Source: Rugamonas brunnea
Lineage (GTDB): Bacteria > Pseudomonadota > Gammaproteobacteria > Burkholderiales > Burkholderiaceae_D
Reading direction: 5' to 3'
Length of the DNA: 64,000 nt
Assembly: GCF_014042345.1 (NCBI RefSeq)
Contig: NZ_JACEZT010000008.1
Coordinates: forward strand, 1 to 64,000
The position numbers and the translations under genes are program-made. The notes under the pieces are model-generated. The model did no database searches, was not told the origin of the DNA, and saw nothing but the letters and a program-made list of their open reading frames with translations. This document shows positions 9,424 to 17,726 of the stretch, piece by piece. The stretch's first letter is position 1. Each line of letters starts with the position of its first letter.

Positions 9424-10425
9424 ATGAAACGCATCAGCCTCACGCAATACCTGGTCGAAGAACAGCGACTGCACAACACGATCCCGGCCGAACTGCGCCT
9501 GCTGATCGAAGTGGTCGCGCGCGCCTGCAAGACCATCAGCCACTCGGTGGGCAAGGGCGCGCTGGGCGAAGTGCTCGGCACGGCCGAGACGGAAAACGTC
9601 CAGGGTGAAGTGCAGAAGAAGCTCGACATCATCTCCAACGAAATCCTGCTGGAAGCGAACGAATGGGGCGGCCACCTGGCGGCCATGGCGTCGGAAGAGA
9701 TGGAATCGATCCACCCGATCCCGAACCGCTATCCGAAGGGCGAATACATGCTGCTGTTCGATCCACTGGACGGCTCCTCCAACATCGACGTGAACGTCTC
9801 GATCGGCACCATCTTCTCAGTGCTCAAGGCGCCGGAAGGCATGGGCGAGCCGACCGAGGCCGACTTCATGCAGGCCGGCAGCAAGCAGGTGGCCGCCGGT
9901 TACGCCGTGTACGGCCCGCAGACCATGCTGGTGCTGACCACCGGCCACGGCGTGAACTGCTTCACGCTGGACCGCGAGATGGGTTCGTGGGTGCTGACCC
10001 AGCGCGACATGCAGATCCCGGCCAAGACCAAGGAATTTGCGATCAACATGTCCAACATGCGCCACTGGCACCCGCCCGTGAAGCGCTACGTGGAAGAACT
10101 GTTGGCCGGCGACACGGGCCCGCGCGGCACCAACTTCAACATGCGCTGGATCGCCTCCATGGTGGCCGACGTGCACCGCATCCTGAACCGCGGCGGCATC
10201 TTCATGTACCCGGCCGACCTGCGCGACACGTCGATGCCGGGCAAGCTGCGTTTGATGTACGAAGCGAACCCGATGGCCTTCATCGTCGAGCAGGCGGGCG
10301 GCGCGGCCACGGACGGCAAGCAGCGCATCCTCGACATCGAACCGCACAAGCTGCACCAGCGCGTTCCCGTGTTCCTGGGCTCGCGCGACGAGGTGGCGGT
10401 GGTGACGGGCTACCATCAAGGTTGA
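9424..10425 (+). CDS. fbp: Fructose-1,6-bisphosphatase class I
   Basis: The 333-residue enzyme hydrolyses fructose 1,6-bisphosphate to fructose 6-phosphate in gluconeogenesis. The metal and substrate motif [19 protein letters not shown] is intact, as is [11 protein letters not shown]. The C-terminal [19 protein letters not shown] is the conserved sugar-phosphate binding segment. The length is normal for proteobacterial class I enzymes. The gene lies 34 nt after pepN on the same strand, and an AAGGGA SD-like stretch precedes the ATG, so it may be read with pepN. No separate promoter is evident between the two. Confidence 0.97.
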   Translation: MKRISLTQYLVEEQRLHNTIPAELRLLIEVVARACKTISHSVGKGALGEVLGTAETENVQGEVQKKLDIISNEILLEANEWGGHLAAMASEEMESIHPIPNRYPKGEYMLLFDPLDGSSNIDVNVSIGTIFSVLKAPEGMGEPTEADFMQAGSKQVAAGYAVYGPQTMLVLTTGHGVNCFTLDREMGSWVLTQRDMQIPAKTKEFAINMSNMRHWHPPVKRYVEELLAGDTGPRGTNFNMRWIASMVADVHRILNRGGIFMYPADLRDTSMPGKLRLMYEANPMAFIVEQAGGAATDGKQRILDIEPHKLHQRVPVFLGSRDEVAVVTGYHQG

Positions 10426-10547
10426 TCGTCAGCTTGGCCACCTAGTCCATTCCGCGCCCGATGCAATGACAATTTTTCAAAGTCTGAAATTATTTTGCAT
10501 CGGGGGCTAGCGGATTGTGAGAATTGTTTGTTAGAATGTGGGCCTTC

Positions 10548-10623
10548 GCCGCTTTAGCTCAGTTGGTAGAGCAGTTCATTCGTAATGAAAAGGTCGCCAG
10601 TTCGATTCCGGCAAGCGGCACCA
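10548..10623 (+). tRNA. tRNA-Thr (anticodon CGT)
   Basis: The 76-nt sequence folds into a full cloverleaf: acceptor stem GCCGCTT/AAGCGGC, D arm with GCTC/GAGC, anticodon loop TTCGTAA, T loop TTCGATT and an encoded CCA end. The anticodon CGT reads ACG threonine codons. Position 27-43 is a G-A mismatch, which also occurs in E. coli tRNA-Thr(CGT) as I recall it, so it is not a sign of decay. A TAGAAT box (10532-10537) may be the -10 element. Confidence 0.97.
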
Positions 10624-10633
10624 GAGATTCAGC

Positions 10634-10670
10634 AAAAAACCCGCGTACTCGCAAGAGGCGCGGGTTTTTT
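10634..10670 (+). terminator. Terminator of the tRNA-Thr gene
   Basis: A 12-bp inverted repeat AAAAAACCCGCG / CGCGGGTTTTTT with a 13-nt loop and a terminal T run lies 10 nt after the tRNA. Confidence 0.9.
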
Positions 10671-10785
10671 GTTGGCTTTTTAGATCTGGCAATACGCCAT
10701 GGAATTACTGGCGAGTGCACATACTGTGAAGGACTTGCCTTACCGACAAGGACCAACGAATGCGCCGTGATGCATGGGAGATTGA

Positions 10786-10835
10786 CCTCCCGATCAGTTG
10801 ATCCCGGCCTACGGCCGGGGCTGCTGATCGGGAGG
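10786..10835. repeat. Nested perfect hairpin between tRNA-Thr and a lipoprotein gene
   Basis: The outer arms CCTCCCGATCAG (10786-10797) and CTGATCGGGAGG (10824-10835) are perfectly complementary. An inner hairpin CCCGGCC-TAC-GGCCGGG fills the loop (10803-10819). A third short hairpin GGCTG-TCG-CAGCC follows (10834-10846). There is no T run, so this is not a clear terminator. It lies just past the 3' end of the minus-strand DUF5666 gene. The rest of 10671-10855 holds no gene that I can support. Confidence 0.7.
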
Positions 10836-10855
10836 CTGTCGCAGCCCGACCGATC

Positions 10856-12310
10856 CTAGTGGCCGGTGCCGACGATTTTTGTGGCTGTCAACGTCGTGCC
10901 GGACACCGTTCCCTCGACGGCGACGCGTTTGCCCGCAAGTGTCGATGGATCAGCGTGCACAAACAGCGTCGTCGACGTCCATTTGACGGTGTAAGTCTTC
11001 GTTTCAGCCGTCAATGTGAAGGTCTTGCCGGTGCTGTCCACCGCGCTCGCAACGCCACTACCGCCTACGATGGACTGGCCATCGACTTCCGATTCACAGC
11101 TGATACTCGTCGCTTTCACGACGCCCGTGGTGCTGAGTGTGCCGACCACGCCAACTTGTACACCATTGGCCAAGGTGCCGCCGCAAGAGGCGCCCAGCTT
11201 GCTGGCGCTGGCATCGACGGTCACATCGCGCACCGTGAAGTTTGCGAGTGAGACATAGTTCAGGATCGTGCCATGCAGTTCCGAGTTGCCGTTCGTTTGG
11301 ACGTCGTCCGCTCCCCGCACCACGATCGATGTTGCCTTGAGTACGCCGCCGGCGTCATAGGTGCCGGTAGCCACGATATAGGTGCCCACCTTCAGGTCGG
11401 CGAAACCGCGGCCATTCTGCGGGTAGTTCGCTGCCGTGGCGTCGACCGTCACCCCGGCCACCGTGAACGTCTTGGCGGCGGTATCGACGCTGGCAATCGC
11501 ACCACCGACTTCAGATGGATGCGTGTGGCTGTCTTTGCTATGGTCGCTGATGCGCACCACCGTGGCTTTGACGGCAACACCGGAGGTGACCGTTCCAAGT
11601 GGTATCGCGACATGCACTTCGACACCGTTGGCCAGTGTCGCGCCGTTGGGAAGAATGCTGGCTGCCGAATAATCAATCAGCAACCCTCCCAGCTTGAAGG
11701 TCTTGGCCGAGGTGGACAACGCGGCCACGACGCCAGCCACCCGGTCATGCACGCCGGGTGTGGTTGGTTCGATACGGGTGGCCTGGATCACCGAATCACC
11801 ACCAGCAACGGCCTTGATGAGGCCATGGACTTCGACGTGGTCGCCTGGCTTGATGTCGGCCAAGCCCGTGTAGGGGGCGCCGAATACGGTCACCGGTCCT
11901 GCCGTCGGATCCGTATTCACCATGACGGTTTGGCCATCGACAACGATAGTGCCGGCCGTACTATCGACCTTGGCGACGATACCTTGTGCTTCCGCCATCA
12001 CGTGTACCGCAGTGGCAACAAGATTGGCGTCATGTTGCACTTCGACGTGCTGGCCAAGCTTCAGTTCGGTGGGCTGGGTGGTGCCGTCTGCATCCATGCT
12101 ATCGGCGAGCACGGCGTGGTTGTCGATCCGGACGCCATCAACGATGAGACTGCCGAAACCAGTAACCGTGCCCGACATGGACGAGAAACTGGTGTCCGCA
12201 GTGATCGTGCCGGGTGTCGCTGACGTTGAGGAACCGCCGCCACAGGCGACCAATACAGCGGTGATTGTTGTTGCGGCGACGAAGGTAAGAAGGGGGCTGA
12301 ATCTATGCAT
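10856..12310 (-). CDS. DUF5666 multi-repeat lipoprotein
   Basis: The start at 12310 follows GGAGG and begins a lipoprotein signal ending in lipobox VLVAC with Gly-Gly-Gly-Ser after the cysteine. The mature protein of about 460 residues contains six copies of a beta-rich unit of about 70 residues, each opening with a pattern like Gly-x-Val/Ile-x-x-Val-Asp-x-x-x-Lys-x-Phe-x-Val. Examples are IASVDTAAKTFTVAGVTVDA and ASAVDSTGKTFTLTAE. This is the DUF5666 fold (OB-like). DUF5666 proteins are envelope-located with no established function. Base composition is slightly lower in GC than in the flanking metabolic genes. The gene is not in an operon. Confidence 0.85.
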   Translation of the reverse strand: MHRFSPLLTFVAATTITAVLVACGGGSSTSATPGTITADTSFSSMSGTVTGFGSLIVDGVRIDNHAVLADSMDADGTTQPTELKLGQHVEVQHDANLVATAVHVMAEAQGIVAKVDSTAGTIVVDGQTVMVNTDPTAGPVTVFGAPYTGLADIKPGDHVEVHGLIKAVAGGDSVIQATRIEPTTPGVHDRVAGVVAALSTSAKTFKLGGLLIDYSAASILPNGATLANGVEVHVAIPLGTVTSGVAVKATVVRISDHSKDSHTHPSEVGGAIASVDTAAKTFTVAGVTVDATAANYPQNGRGFADLKVGTYIVATGTYDAGGVLKATSIVVRGADDVQTNGNSELHGTILNYVSLANFTVRDVTVDASASKLGASCGGTLANGVQVGVVGTLSTTGVVKATSISCESEVDGQSIVGGSGVASAVDSTGKTFTLTAETKTYTVKWTSTTLFVHADPSTLAGKRVAVEGTVSGTTLTATKIVGTGH

Positions 12311-12534
12311 GACGACCTCCACAAGAGCGCTCAGTGAAATGAACTGGTAAGCCTGCGCACTGGGGCAGGCGCTGGCATACCGCCTTTGCTCCGCAGGCCG
12401 TTCCGACGACTTGTACTCCGAAAATTTACTGATGGAATCTCAGTCGGTAACACTGATTGTAATCAACATATCCGGCACGACGCATTACCAAGCAGTAATG
12501 ATCCGGTTGATTCAATCCCCAGCCCGGCCGCTTT

Positions 12535-13038
12535 TCACGCGCGCAGCGTCAGCAACAGCTCATCAAGTCGCTCAAGGGTGGAGGTCATGCCTTCTTTCAT
12601 GCCCATGTCGATGACCTTTTGCACGTCTTCCGGCGAGTTGTAATGCACGACCGTGGTGACCAGCGTGTGTTCTTTCAGGTCCGAAAACGTGACGTCCCAG
12701 CGCGAACGCGGCATCTCTTTATTGACGACACCCGTTTCATCGGTGAAGCCATCCAGCGTCGCATAGCTGTCGATTGGGCGGATGGCCAGGTAATCCACGC
12801 GGCTCCAGTATGCCTGTCCATCGGGCGTCATCATGGCGTAGTGCCAGTAGCCGCCTTCCGCGAACTCCATATGTTTGGTCTTGGTGCTCAGGGGTTTGGG
12901 CGCGAACCAACGGTCGAGCAAAGCGCTCTGCGTATGGCAATCCCAGACCAATTGCCGTGGGGCGGCAAATTCGCGCGTCACGGTGAGGGTGCTTTTTTCC
13001 TTGTTGAGCACAAAATCGAACTGAAGCTTATCTGCCAT
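12535..13038 (-). CDS. SRPBCC (AHSA1-like) domain protein
   Basis: The 167-residue protein is a START/Bet v1-like SRPBCC domain of the AHSA1 type. It begins with a charged strand then LTVTREFAAPRQLVWD, and has the typical ARWFAP-like motif LDRWFAPKPL. The conserved end helix LERLDELLLTL is present. In many bacteria this gene sits directly behind an ArsR-type regulator, exactly as here, where its ATG overlaps the end of the regulator by 11 nt. Such proteins are thought to bind small hydrophobic ligands, but the ligand is unknown. The 224 nt beyond its stop hold no gene. Confidence 0.88.
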   Translation of the reverse strand: MADKLQFDFVLNKEKSTLTVTREFAAPRQLVWDCHTQSALLDRWFAPKPLSTKTKHMEFAEGGYWHYAMMTPDGQAYWSRVDYLAIRPIDSYATLDGFTDETGVVNKEMPRSRWDVTFSDLKEHTLVTTVVHYNSPEDVQKVIDMGMKEGMTSTLERLDELLLTLRA

Positions 13039-13372
13039 TGTCGTCTCCTTGCAGTTGTTCCAAAAGGTTGTCCAGATTGTCGTATCGGTTGCTCCAGAGC
13101 GCGCGCTGCTGCTCGAACCAGCGCTCGGTTGCGGCGAGCTTGTCCCGTTCGAGCGTGCAGGTGCGCACCCGCCCGCTCTTGCTGCTGCTTACCAGGCCAG
13201 ACTCTTCCAGTACCCGCATGTGCTTCATGAACGACGGCAGTGCCATGTCGAACGGCTCTGACAAGGCACTGACGGTCGCCGGGCCTGCGGCCAGTTGTTG
13301 CACCACGGCCCTGCGCGTCGGGTCCGATAAAGCGTGGAAGATCGCGTCCAGCGCAACTCGATAGTTATCCAT
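13028..13372 (-). CDS. ArsR-family transcriptional regulator
   Basis: The 114-residue winged-helix protein starts MDNYRVALDAIFHALSDPTR, a hallmark of the ArsR group that is paired with SRPBCC proteins. The recognition region is VSALSEPFDMALPSFMKHMR, and the wing includes SSSKSGRVRTCTL. No metal-binding cysteine pair of the ELCVCDL type is present, so it is unlikely to be a metal sensor. A clear sigma-70 promoter ends seven bases before the ATG, so the message is probably leaderless. The gene overlaps the SRPBCC gene and likely represses its own operon. Confidence 0.9.
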   Translation of the reverse strand: MDNYRVALDAIFHALSDPTRRAVVQQLAAGPATVSALSEPFDMALPSFMKHMRVLEESGLVSSSKSGRVRTCTLERDKLAATERWFEQQRALWSNRYDNLDNLLEQLQGDDNGR

Positions 13373-13379
13373 ATGGCTA

Positions 13380-13408
13380 ACTATACACTTAAAGAAAATG
13401 AAACACAA
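13380..13408 (-). promoter_or_regulatory. Predicted promoter of the ArsR-SRPBCC operon
   Basis: On the minus strand TTGTGT (13403-13408) and TATAGT (13380-13385) are separated by 17 bp. The -10 box ends seven bases before the start codon at 13372, so the transcript would begin at or within a base or two of the ATG. Confidence 0.55.
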
Positions 13409-13552
13409 CAAGCTTCGGCAAAAGGAAATAAGCCCTGCCAGGTGCATGCCCGCTCGGTACATCAACTCACAGAACGTTTCATTGCCCGAATACCAATCAC
13501 GCGCTGCCGCCGCAAAGGGCGGCGTACACTCGGTCGTCACATAAAGACGGTC

Positions 13553-13582
13553 GCGGCGCCTCAACCTGGCGCCGCTATTTTT
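13553..13582 (+). terminator. Terminator-like hairpin in the leader of the 13598 gene
   Basis: An 8-bp perfect GC stem GCGGCGCC / GGCGCCGC with a 7-nt loop is followed directly by TATTTTT. It lies just before the ribosome binding site (GGGGGGAG) of the next gene on the same strand. It could be a leader attenuator or block read-through from outside. Confidence 0.6.
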
Positions 13583-13597
13583 CGGGGGGAGTTCACC

Positions 13598-14608
13598 ATG
13601 ACACATACCTTGGCCGCTGTATTCGAGCACCGTACCGACGCCAATTACGCGCGCGACGCGCTGATCAGCGCCGGCTTTGACAGCCACAACATCCAGTTGA
13701 GCGATGCCGCCAGCGCCGGTGGCGCTTCGCGGCAATTCGACACCACCGCCAGCCCCGGCGCCACCGACGATAACTTTTTCGACAGCGTGCGCCATTTCTT
13801 CGGCCGCCTGTTCGGCACGGAACACGACGATCAGCGCATGTATGCCGAGGCGATCCGGCGCGGCCATGTGGTGCTGACCGTCAGTGCCGCGAGCCGCGAG
13901 CAGGCCGAGCGCGCCGCTGGTATCGTCCAGGCCTTCGGTCCGGCCGACATGGGCCAGCAGCGTGCCCGCGAGGACGCGGGGCAACGCAGTGGCGCCAGCC
14001 CGGACCTGCATCAGTCCGGCATGGGGGCGCCGCAAGGCGAGCAGGCGCAGCGCGGCGCGGCGCCGTCCGCTTCGGGTGAGACGCGTTGGACGGATACGCA
14101 GTCTGCTTCGGGGGAGGCGCCCTGGACGGGCACGTCGTCCGCTTCGGGCGATACGTCTTGGGCGGGCAAGCCGCCGTCATCGGGCGTGCCGCCGGCGGGA
14201 CATGCGTCGCAACAAGGCGGCGCCATGGCTGGTTCGATGCAGCGCGCTTCGTCCGATGCGCCCTTGCCGGGCGAGGGCGGCGAGGTGGGCGGTGCCACGC
14301 GCATCTATCCGCATCCTAATCAGGACAGCCTGAATATCCAGCGCGGAGACGATTTCGGCGATAGTGAAGAGACGTATTTCCGCTCCCATTGGACGGAGAC
14401 GTTCTCCTACACCGGCGGCACTTACCAGGAGTATGACCCGGCCTATCGCTATGGCGCATCGATGGCCAACAGCACCACCTACCAGGGCAGCGCCTGGGAT
14501 GATGTCGAGCCGGCCCTGCGCGAGGAGTGGCAGCGCACGTATCCAGAGTCGCGCTGGGAAAAATTCAAGGAGGCCGTGAAGGCCGGCTGGGATCGCATGA
14601 CATCCTGA
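13598..14608 (+). CDS. Stress-protein-like protein with tandem-repeat linker
   Basis: The 336-residue product has three parts. Residues 1-110 resemble general stress protein 17M/YflT-like domains: HTLAAVFEHRTDANYARDAL and later REQAERAAGIVQAFGPAD. Residues 111-230 are a Gly/Ser/Gln/Pro linker that contains a 12-residue unit repeated three times. The C-terminal 100 residues include YDPAYRYGASMA, WDDVEPALREEW and WEKFKEAVKAGWDRM, a tail seen behind such domains in other proteobacteria by recollection. No signal peptide is seen. ATG 13598 follows a G-rich SD; a longer frame starting at 13334 runs through the promoter region and is rejected. Function is unknown, perhaps envelope or osmotic stress. 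Confidence 0.65.
   Translation: MTHTLAAVFEHRTDANYARDALISAGFDSHNIQLSDAASAGGASRQFDTTASPGATDDNFFDSVRHFFGRLFGTEHDDQRMYAEAIRRGHVVLTVSAASREQAERAAGIVQAFGPADMGQQRAREDAGQRSGASPDLHQSGMGAPQGEQAQRGAAPSASGETRWTDTQSASGEAPWTGTSSASGDTSWAGKPPSSGVPPAGHASQQGGAMAGSMQRASSDAPLPGEGGEVGGATRIYPHPNQDSLNIQRGDDFGDSEETYFRSHWTETFSYTGGTYQEYDPAYRYGASMANSTTYQGSAWDDVEPALREEWQRTYPESRWEKFKEAVKAGWDRMTS
14066..14173 (+). repeat. Three 36-bp tandem repeats inside a coding region
   Basis: Units at 14066-14101, 14102-14137 and 14138-14173 encode SASGETRWTDTQ, SASGEAPWTGTS and SASGDTSWAGKP. A fourth, decayed copy begins PSSG. The copies differ mostly at third positions and in the Trp-flanking residues, so the expansion is not recent. 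Confidence 0.85.
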
Positions 14609-14709
14609 TGTGGGACTGCCTGGGCCCTGGCCAGCTCGGGCAGCGCGGCCAGAACGGCGCGTGCGACCTGAACGGCCTGAACGGCGCGTGCGGCAGTCCG
14701 TGCGTTCGG

Positions 14710-15465
14710 CTATTTCGGCAGCAGATGCCGGAATGTCGGTTCGATATTGCGCGCGTGCAGGAAGCGCACGATGTCTTCCAGCGTGGCGTCCTTGAGCAGC
14801 AAGTCCTGCGGCGCTGCCGCGCTTGGTGCCGGGGCAGGTTCGAGAGCAGGGGATGGGGCGGCTTTTGGCGCGGGCGCCTGTCGCGCCTCAGGCTCCTGCA
14901 TCGTGTGCGCCTGTCTGGCCTCAAGCTCCAGCATGGCGTGCGCGAACTGCTGCGCGCTGATGCTGTGCAAGCCTTCCAGCAAGGCTGCCTGACCGGCCTG
15001 TGGTGGTTCAATGTCCAGTGCCGGCTCGCTGGCGAAGGATGCACCCAGTTCCGGATGGATGAACGCGGCCCATTGCTCGCCACTAGCCAGCGCATACGGC
15101 GGCAGTTGTGCCGGTGCGCCCGCGCCCGCATGGTCGTCCAGCTCTTGCGGGTGGGCCGCGCCCAGCAGCGTCAGGAAGTGCGCGACTTTGGCCTCGGGCA
15201 TGGGCGTCTCCAGCGACAGCCATAGCCGGTAGCCGGTGCCGGTGATGCTGACGGCTGGCGCCGGCAGGCCCAGCTCCGTCTGCAAGGCGTTGGCCACGGC
15301 GCACAGCCGCGTCCAATGTTCTCCATCGTCCTCGCCGGAGGCCGGGTTGAAGGAGATGGTGATGGCGCGCGTGTTGCCGTCGGCCGCGACCAGCGCGGGT
15401 GCGCCGGCCGGGTTGGCTCCCGGTTGCAGATAGAGCCGGTTGAGTTCTGAGTTTAACTTTTGCAT
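14710..15465 (-). CDS. Uncharacterised protein
   Basis: The 251-residue protein starts at 15465 behind an AGGAAG ribosome site. Residues 1-150 form a compact domain containing ITISFNPASG and the phrase GTGYRLWLSLETPMPEAK. The latter resembles the Gly-x-His-x-Trp core of primase-polymerase-like domains, although the catalytic acidic residues are not obvious. Residues 150-210 are Ala/Pro/Glu-rich and probably flexible. The last 45 residues (LLLKDATLEDIVRFLHARNI onwards) form a charged helical tail. I do not recognise the family and assign no function. It sits alone between two genes of opposite and same strand. Confidence 0.6.
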   Translation of the reverse strand: MQKLNSELNRLYLQPGANPAGAPALVAADGNTRAITISFNPASGEDDGEHWTRLCAVANALQTELGLPAPAVSITGTGYRLWLSLETPMPEAKVAHFLTLLGAAHPQELDDHAGAGAPAQLPPYALASGEQWAAFIHPELGASFASEPALDIEPPQAGQAALLEGLHSISAQQFAHAMLELEARQAHTMQEPEARQAPAPKAAPSPALEPAPAPSAAAPQDLLLKDATLEDIVRFLHARNIEPTFRHLLPK

Positions 15466-15570
15466 GTGCTTCCTGGATGGCGGCTGCTGCCGGTTCCGTG
15501 TTCGTCGCCGCCATTCTGCCACATCGGTGACAGTGTGCTAGCCGCATCGATGGCGCGCGGCGGCGGCTCA

Positions 15571-17511
15571 CTAGCGTGCGGCCGCATCCGCCATTTGCGG
15601 CGCGCGGGCCGCCGTGGATGTGGCCACCTTGTTGCGGCCCGTTTCCTTGGCGTCATACAGCGCCATGTCGGCTTCGTTGAGGATGGATTCGATGCCCTTG
15701 CTGTCGCTGTGCATCATGGCCACGCCCACGCTGGCGGTGACGGGGATGGCGCGTCCTTCGAATTCGGCCGGTGGCGATTGTTCGATGGTGCGGCGGATGC
15801 GCTCGGCCGTCTCCAGCGCCTCGGCCAGGGTGGTTTCCGGCAGCATCACGACGAATTCCTCGCCGCCCAGGCGCGCCGGCAGGTCGGCATGGCGCACGCT
15901 GTGGCGCAGGCAATTGGCGGTGCGCACCAGCACGGCGTCGCCAGCCGCGTGGCCATAGGTATCGTTGACGTGCTTGAAGTGGTCGAGGTCGATCATCAGC
16001 AGCGCCAGCGGACGCTCGTAGCGGCTGGCGATGGCGAACGCGGCGTCGGCTTGCTGGAAGAACGCGCGGCGGTTGGCCAGCCGGGTCAGCGGGTCGGAGT
16101 AGGCGATGCTGGCCAGTGCTTGTTCGCGCGCGTGCTGGGCCTCCGTGTCCGTAAAGCTCAGCAGCAGTTCGCGCGGCTCGTCGCGCTTGGACGGCAGCGG
16201 CGCTACCGACACCAGCGCGTGGCGCGTGCTATCGCCCACCTTGAGCGTCACCTCCATGCTGCGGCCCTCGGCTGCACCGGCCAGCCGGGCGCCGGCGCAC
16301 AGTTCGCGCCACACGGCCGTATCGGCGAACAGCGCCTCAGCCACTTTCAACTGCTCGCCCGGCATGGCGCCGAACAGGCTGCCGAAGGCGGGGTTGGCGC
16401 GCAGCAGCAAGCCATCGTCCAGCCGCACGTGGGCCAGCGCCACGGGGGCGGTGGCGATCAGGCGACCCATGGCGCGGGCGCCGATGTCGAGCTGTTCCTT
16501 GTCAAATTGCAGCTGGGCCGCCTGACGCGCGCCCTGGCGCACCAGCCGCTGCAGCAGCGCCAGCGCCGTCAGCAGCAACAGGGCGCTGACGCCACTGAAG
16601 ACCAGTTCCGCGTACCACGGCGCCAGGAAGTCCAGCTCGGCCGCTTCCACCCGCAGCAGGAATGTCCCGTTGGCGAATGGCAGTTCATACACCAGGTGCT
16701 TGATGTGGTCGTAAGGCGAGATCCAGTAGCTCAGATGCGGATGGTCGCGGAAGGGCTGGCGCTCGACGACCGGGACCTTGGCGCCGATGACGGCGTCGGC
16801 CATCGGGTAGCGGAACGCCAGCCGGTTTCCGGCCACCTGGACGATCGCGACCACGCTGTGGCGGCCCAGCGAAAAGCCGGCCTGTTCCTGTTCCTTCAGC
16901 CGGCGCTGGAAAGCGTCATGGCTTTGCAGCGCGAAGACGAAGGCGCGCGGCAAGCCGTCCGCACCCCGCACGGGACGCGTCACGACAAAGCCGCTGGGCC
17001 AGGCCGAATGGGGGCCGCCCTGGTAGACATCGATCACGGGGGCTTGGGTGGCAGGGGCGCGCACGGCGGAGACGTCGATCCGGTCGCCCTCATGCACAGT
17101 GGTCACGTTGTTCGACATGAACAGCACACGGCCATCGCCGCCGGCCACGCCCAGCAGTTCGATATCGTCATTGCCGGCCGCTTCCCGGGTCAGCAGTGCT
17201 TGCAGCCTGGCCACTTGCTGTCCGGTCGCGCTGGCCAGGTCGGGCGGCATGTGATCTCCCAGCGCGTCGGCAACCAGGTTCTCGGTCGTCACCACTTGCG
17301 ACAATTGCAATTCCAGCGAACGGCGCGACGCCAGCGCCACGTTTTGCAGTTGCTGGGCTATCTGCTGTTCCAGCTGGCGCTTGTGCTGGTAGACCCGGAA
17401 GGTGCTGCTGCCGATGTAGAGGCAGGCAAGAAAAGCCAACAGCCAGGTCATGGCGGCATAGTATTGAAACAGGGGTTTGCTGGGGATGGACGCGGTGTGC
17501 TGATCGCTCAT
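15571..17511 (-). CDS. Membrane diguanylate cyclase (Cache-like, PAS, GGDEF)
   Basis: The 646-residue protein has a transmembrane helix at about 20-38 and a periplasmic sensing region of about 260 residues resembling a double Cache domain. A second helix lies near 310-330 and a PAS-like region near 355-460. The GGDEF domain is at the C terminus with the active motif GGEEF at 549-553, so it should make cyclic di-GMP from two GTP. An I-site RHAD lies five residues before GGEEF, which predicts product inhibition. No EAL domain is attached. The gene is divergent from the ECF sigma operon across a 215-nt gap. Confidence 0.93.
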   Translation of the reverse strand: MSDQHTASIPSKPLFQYYAAMTWLLAFLACLYIGSSTFRVYQHKRQLEQQIAQQLQNVALASRRSLELQLSQVVTTENLVADALGDHMPPDLASATGQQVARLQALLTREAAGNDDIELLGVAGGDGRVLFMSNNVTTVHEGDRIDVSAVRAPATQAPVIDVYQGGPHSAWPSGFVVTRPVRGADGLPRAFVFALQSHDAFQRRLKEQEQAGFSLGRHSVVAIVQVAGNRLAFRYPMADAVIGAKVPVVERQPFRDHPHLSYWISPYDHIKHLVYELPFANGTFLLRVEAAELDFLAPWYAELVFSGVSALLLLTALALLQRLVRQGARQAAQLQFDKEQLDIGARAMGRLIATAPVALAHVRLDDGLLLRANPAFGSLFGAMPGEQLKVAEALFADTAVWRELCAGARLAGAAEGRSMEVTLKVGDSTRHALVSVAPLPSKRDEPRELLLSFTDTEAQHAREQALASIAYSDPLTRLANRRAFFQQADAAFAIASRYERPLALLMIDLDHFKHVNDTYGHAAGDAVLVRTANCLRHSVRHADLPARLGGEEFVVMLPETTLAEALETAERIRRTIEQSPPAEFEGRAIPVTASVGVAMMHSDSKGIESILNEADMALYDAKETGRNKVATSTAARAPQMADAAAR

Positions 17512-17574
17512 TGCGGGTGTCTCGTTGTGATTATTTTGCTAAGCCTTGCGCATGGTGACCACTGTACGAGATTA

Positions 17575-17589
17575 GTGACGGCATGTCAC
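17575..17589. promoter_or_regulatory. Palindrome GTGAC-N5-GTCAC between diguanylate cyclase and sigma operon
   Basis: The perfect inverted repeat GTGAC-ggcat-GTCAC lies in the shared upstream region of two divergent genes. A second copy of the half-site, GTGAC, occurs about 40 bases downstream. It is a candidate operator with no assigned protein. Confidence 0.35.
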
Positions 17590-17726
17590 TGTTATTTCGC
17601 GACAGACAATTATCAGTACGTGACAGCGCGCGCCGGCGGCGGCCCGTGGTGATAGCATGGTCTGGACGCGGGCATAGAACCTTTTTGCTGCCTGGATGCA
17701 TTAACAGGCGACCAAGGAGAGTGACG

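Noticed and set aside
10548-10623. Damaged tRNA because of the 27-43 mismatch
   Set aside because: The same G-A pair is found in E. coli tRNA-Thr(CGT) as I recall its sequence; all other stems are intact.
14066-14173. Possible CRISPR-like repeat
   Set aside because: Units are directly adjacent without spacers, and encode a protein repeat in frame; no cas genes nearby.
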